The notes beneath the pieces were generated by a model. That model searched no databases and was not told where the DNA came from. It was given only the letters and a program-made list of their open reading frames with translations. This document shows, piece by piece, positions 61,929-64,000 of a stretch of DNA of 64,000 nucleotides (position 1 is the first letter of the stretch; every line of letters begins with the position of its first letter). The DNA comes from Pseudomonadota bacterium (GTDB lineage: Bacteria; Pseudomonadota; Gammaproteobacteria; Xanthomonadales; Xanthomonadaceae): assembly GCA_018242365.1 (NCBI GenBank), contig JAFECB010000004.1:124001-188000 (forward strand), given 5' to 3'. The position numbers and the translations under genes were made by a program.

Positions 61929-63793
61929 TCCGCTTCCGCGCTCCGCCATTCGGCCAGTACCAGCAAGGCCCACAGGCGATGGCCGTGGTCACGTCCGCTG
62001 CCTTCCGACGCATCGTGCTCGTCGATCAGCTCACGCACCACGTCCATGTCGAACCATTCGGCCAAACCCGCGTCCTCACCCAACAGGCGTTCGCGCAGGA
62101 ACGGCTTGGCATCGCCATCCAGCCACTTGCCGACAGGGACGGAGAAGCCGCGCTTGGTGGTGGTCAGCATGTCCCAGGGATGGAACTGGCTTGCGACTTT
62201 CTTGAGCGCGTATTTGCCACACCAGGCACCGCCCTGCGCTTCATCCAGCTTGCGCAGGCGCAGGTCGGCCGGCATCGAAGCGATGAGTTCCAACAGGCGG
62301 TGATCGAGCAGCGGCACGCGCACTTCCAGGCCGTGCGCCATGCTGGCGATATCCACCTTGGCCAGGTTGTCGTTGGTCAGGTAGGTGGCGATATCGACCG
62401 ATTGTGCGCGGCTCAGGGTATCGCTGCCGCTGGCCTGCGCGAAATGGCGCTCGATCAAGCTGCGTGTCGCCCCCAACCGCCCGCGGTGCTGTTGCAGCCA
62501 CAGGCGACCACGCAAGCCGTCATCGAAAAAGGGCGACCGTCCGTACCATGCCTGCGGCAGGCCAGGCGCACCTTGAAGCAGGCCGGAGGCGCGCAGCAGG
62601 TTGCCTGCGAGGCGGCGCAGGCGACGCGTGCGACCCTGCACCGGCGGATAGGCCTCCACCAATCTCGGGAAGTACGAATACCCGGCAAGCACTTCATCGC
62701 CGCCATCGCCGGACAGCACCATCGGCACTTCACGTCTGGCCGCCTCGCATACGCGCCAGGTGCAGACGGCGGAACTGTCGGCGAACGGCTCGCCGTAATG
62801 GCGCACCAGCTTCGGCAGCAATTCAATGGCATCCAGCCCGACGATTTCCTCACTGTGCCGGGTTGCGGAGATCTCCGCGAATCGGCGCGCGGGTTCGCGC
62901 TCGTCGAACTCGGGGACATCGAAGCCGATCGTGAAGGTCCGCAGCGGCGTCTCAAGCTGGCGCGCCGCATAGGCGACCACCGTGCTCGAATCGACGCCGC
63001 CGGACAGGAAAGCCCCGAACGGCACATCGGCCACCAGGTGCGATCCGACCGCATCCTTCAAACCCGCATCGAGCGCAGCCAGCCATTCGGTCTCGCTGCG
63101 GTGCGTGTCGGGCCGCCATTCCAGTTTCCAGTATCGACGCGGGCCATCAACCTTGCCGTCCGCATCCACCGAGAGCCAATGACCAGCTTCGAGTTTGCGG
63201 ATGCCCCGGTAGATGCTCAGCGGTGCCGGAATGTATTGCAGATGGAGATAGTGGTCCAGCGCGTCGAGGTCCACGCCTCTGTCCACGTGTGGCCATGCAC
63301 GCAATGCCTGCAACTCCGAGGCGAAGGCAATCCCGTCGTGGCCCAGCGCGTAACACAACGGCTTGATGCCGACCCGGTCACGCGCCAGATACAGGCGCTG
63401 GTTGCAACCATCCCATAGTGCGAACGCGAACATGCCGCGCAGGCGCTGCAGCACCTCGATGCCCCACTCCTGATAACCCACCAGGATGGTTTCGCAATCG
63501 CCATTGGTCGCGAAGGCGTGGCCGCGCGCCACCAGCTCTGCGCGCAGCTCCCGATAGTTGTAGATCTCGCCATTGGCGACCAGTGCGATCCGGCCGTCCC
63601 GGCTCAACAGCGGCTGCCTGCCGGTTGCAGGATCGATGATGGCGAGCCGACGATGCGCCAGTGCCAGCGGCCCGTCAACATGGATATCGCCGCCGTCCGG
63701 GCCACGATGCAGCAGACGCGCGTTCATCGCCTCCGCGATGCTTCGTTGCGCAGGCTTGCGGTCGAAATTCAGAAAGCCGGAGATGCCACACAT
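61925..63793 (-). CDS. asnB: Asparagine synthetase (glutamine-hydrolysing)-type amidotransferase
   Basis: AsnB homologue of 622 residues with intact motifs: Cys2 (MCGISGF), LLHRGPDGGD, VANGEIYNYRELRAEL in the glutaminase domain; FLSGGVDSSTVVAYAA and VLSGDGGDEVLAGYSYF in the synthetase domain. Such genes often head polysaccharide loci and may amidate a uronic acid. It is the first complete gene of the operon within the window. No Shine-Dalgarno-like sequence precedes its ATG at 63793, so it may be coupled to an upstream frame. Confidence 0.92.
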   Translation of the reverse strand: MCGISGFLNFDRKPAQRSIAEAMNARLLHRGPDGGDIHVDGPLALAHRRLAIIDPATGRQPLLSRDGRIALVANGEIYNYRELRAELVARGHAFATNGDCETILVGYQEWGIEVLQRLRGMFAFALWDGCNQRLYLARDRVGIKPLCYALGHDGIAFASELQALRAWPHVDRGVDLDALDHYLHLQYIPAPLSIYRGIRKLEAGHWLSVDADGKVDGPRRYWKLEWRPDTHRSETEWLAALDAGLKDAVGSHLVADVPFGAFLSGGVDSSTVVAYAARQLETPLRTFTIGFDVPEFDEREPARRFAEISATRHSEEIVGLDAIELLPKLVRHYGEPFADSSAVCTWRVCEAARREVPMVLSGDGGDEVLAGYSYFPRLVEAYPPVQGRTRRLRRLAGNLLRASGLLQGAPGLPQAWYGRSPFFDDGLRGRLWLQQHRGRLGATRSLIERHFAQASGSDTLSRAQSVDIATYLTNDNLAKVDIASMAHGLEVRVPLLDHRLLELIASMPADLRLRKLDEAQGGAWCGKYALKKVASQFHPWDMLTTTKRGFSVPVGKWLDGDAKPFLRERLLGEDAGLAEWFDMDVVRELIDEHDASEGSGRDHGHRLWALLVLAEWRSAEAE

Positions 63794-64000
63794 GATTTGG
63801 GGATGTTTACGGGATTTCTTGACTGGATACCCAGAAAAGCATCCACGGAAGAGTTGAAAACGGACCGGCTGAAATGCAGGCTGGCAACTTTCAATGCGTC
63901 CGTACTGGCTGACTCATAGAGGCTTGGCTCAAGAAAAATTCGTTCCAGGGCGGACAGAATTCTCTCCGACTCCAATGAATTGGCCTGTACTCCGATCGGG
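63769..64000 (-). CDS. Possible C-terminal end of a further gene, at the window edge
   Basis: An open frame enters from beyond position 64000 and ends at 63769, overlapping asnB by 25 bp. The readable peptide (about 77 residues) has protein-like stretches such as SERILSALERIFLEPSLYES and VASLHFSRSV, and no stop up to the edge. Its third codon positions are clearly less GC-rich than in the operon, so it may equally be a non-coding leader or promoter region. No family recognised. Confidence 0.3.
   Translation of the reverse strand, partial: PIGVQANSLESERILSALERIFLEPSLYESASTDALKVASLHFSRSVFNSSVDAFLGIQSRNPVNIPKSCVASPAF

Noticed and set aside
60624..62303. Plus-strand open frame of about 560 codons
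   Set aside because: Antisense to a GT4 gene and an asnB gene with intact motifs; compositionally an antisense artefact.

Overview
The window is high-GC DNA of a gammaproteobacterium, most likely Xanthomonadaceae or Rhodanobacteraceae (Lysobacter/Luteimonas/Thermomonas-like). This is inferred from the gene content (sdhCDAB-sdhE followed by a Lol permease, a PiuC/PepSY iron cassette, a single-chain 2-oxoacid dehydrogenase E1, a DUF6116 protein) and from GTAG-headed REP palindromes of the kind known in Stenotrophomonas. No tRNA, rRNA, CRISPR array, transposase or phage gene was seen. No intergenic gap exceeds about 290 bp.

Core-metabolism part (1-18 kb). On the minus strand, a succinate dehydrogenase operon runs from an SDHAF4-like assembly factor through sdhC, sdhD, sdhA and sdhB to sdhE, a YgfX-like membrane protein and a truncated LolC/E permease. 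On the plus strand follow a coupled flavoprotein/ThDP-enzyme pair of unknown substrate and a Fur-boxed siderophore receptor-PiuC-PepSY cassette. Next come a fused E1 component, a GNAT acetyltransferase, glutaryl-CoA dehydrogenase, DUF6116 and a TatD nuclease.

RiPP part (18-28.7 kb). This is the most notable region. It has the full lasso-peptide toolkit: D exporter, B1 leader-binding protein, B2 protease and C cyclase. A 65-residue precursor carries a textbook YxxPxLxxxGxxxxLT leader and an unusually long, two-cysteine, 35-residue core, with Ala1 and Glu8 in register for macrolactam closure. Directly downstream are an HPr-kinase-like P-loop protein and a PRMT-like methyltransferase with a PqqD-like C-terminal tail. 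A SPINDLY/OGT-type glycosyltransferase and an NTP_transf_5 nucleotidyltransferase flank the cyclase side. The likely flow is B1 capture of the leader, B2 cleavage, C cyclisation, D export, with phosphorylation, methylation and possibly glycosylation as tailoring.

Polysaccharide part (28.7-63.8 kb). About 30 consecutive minus-strand genes build and decorate a cell-surface polysaccharide: many GT2 and GT4 glycosyltransferases, a STELLO-type protein, GDP-fucose enzymes (gmd, fcl), galE, a uronate 4-epimerase and a Wzy-like polymerase. Decoration genes include three membrane acyltransferases, two hexapeptide acetyltransferases, four methyltransferases, a deacetylase-like protein and two glutamine-hydrolysing amidotransferases (AsnB type). 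Most junctions are ATGA or TGATG overlaps, so translation is coupled over tens of kilobases. The NTP_transf_5 gene is the last member, which ties this operon physically to the RiPP locus. No flippase, initiating phosphosugar transferase or Wza/Wzc export gene is in the window, so the operon probably continues beyond position 64000.
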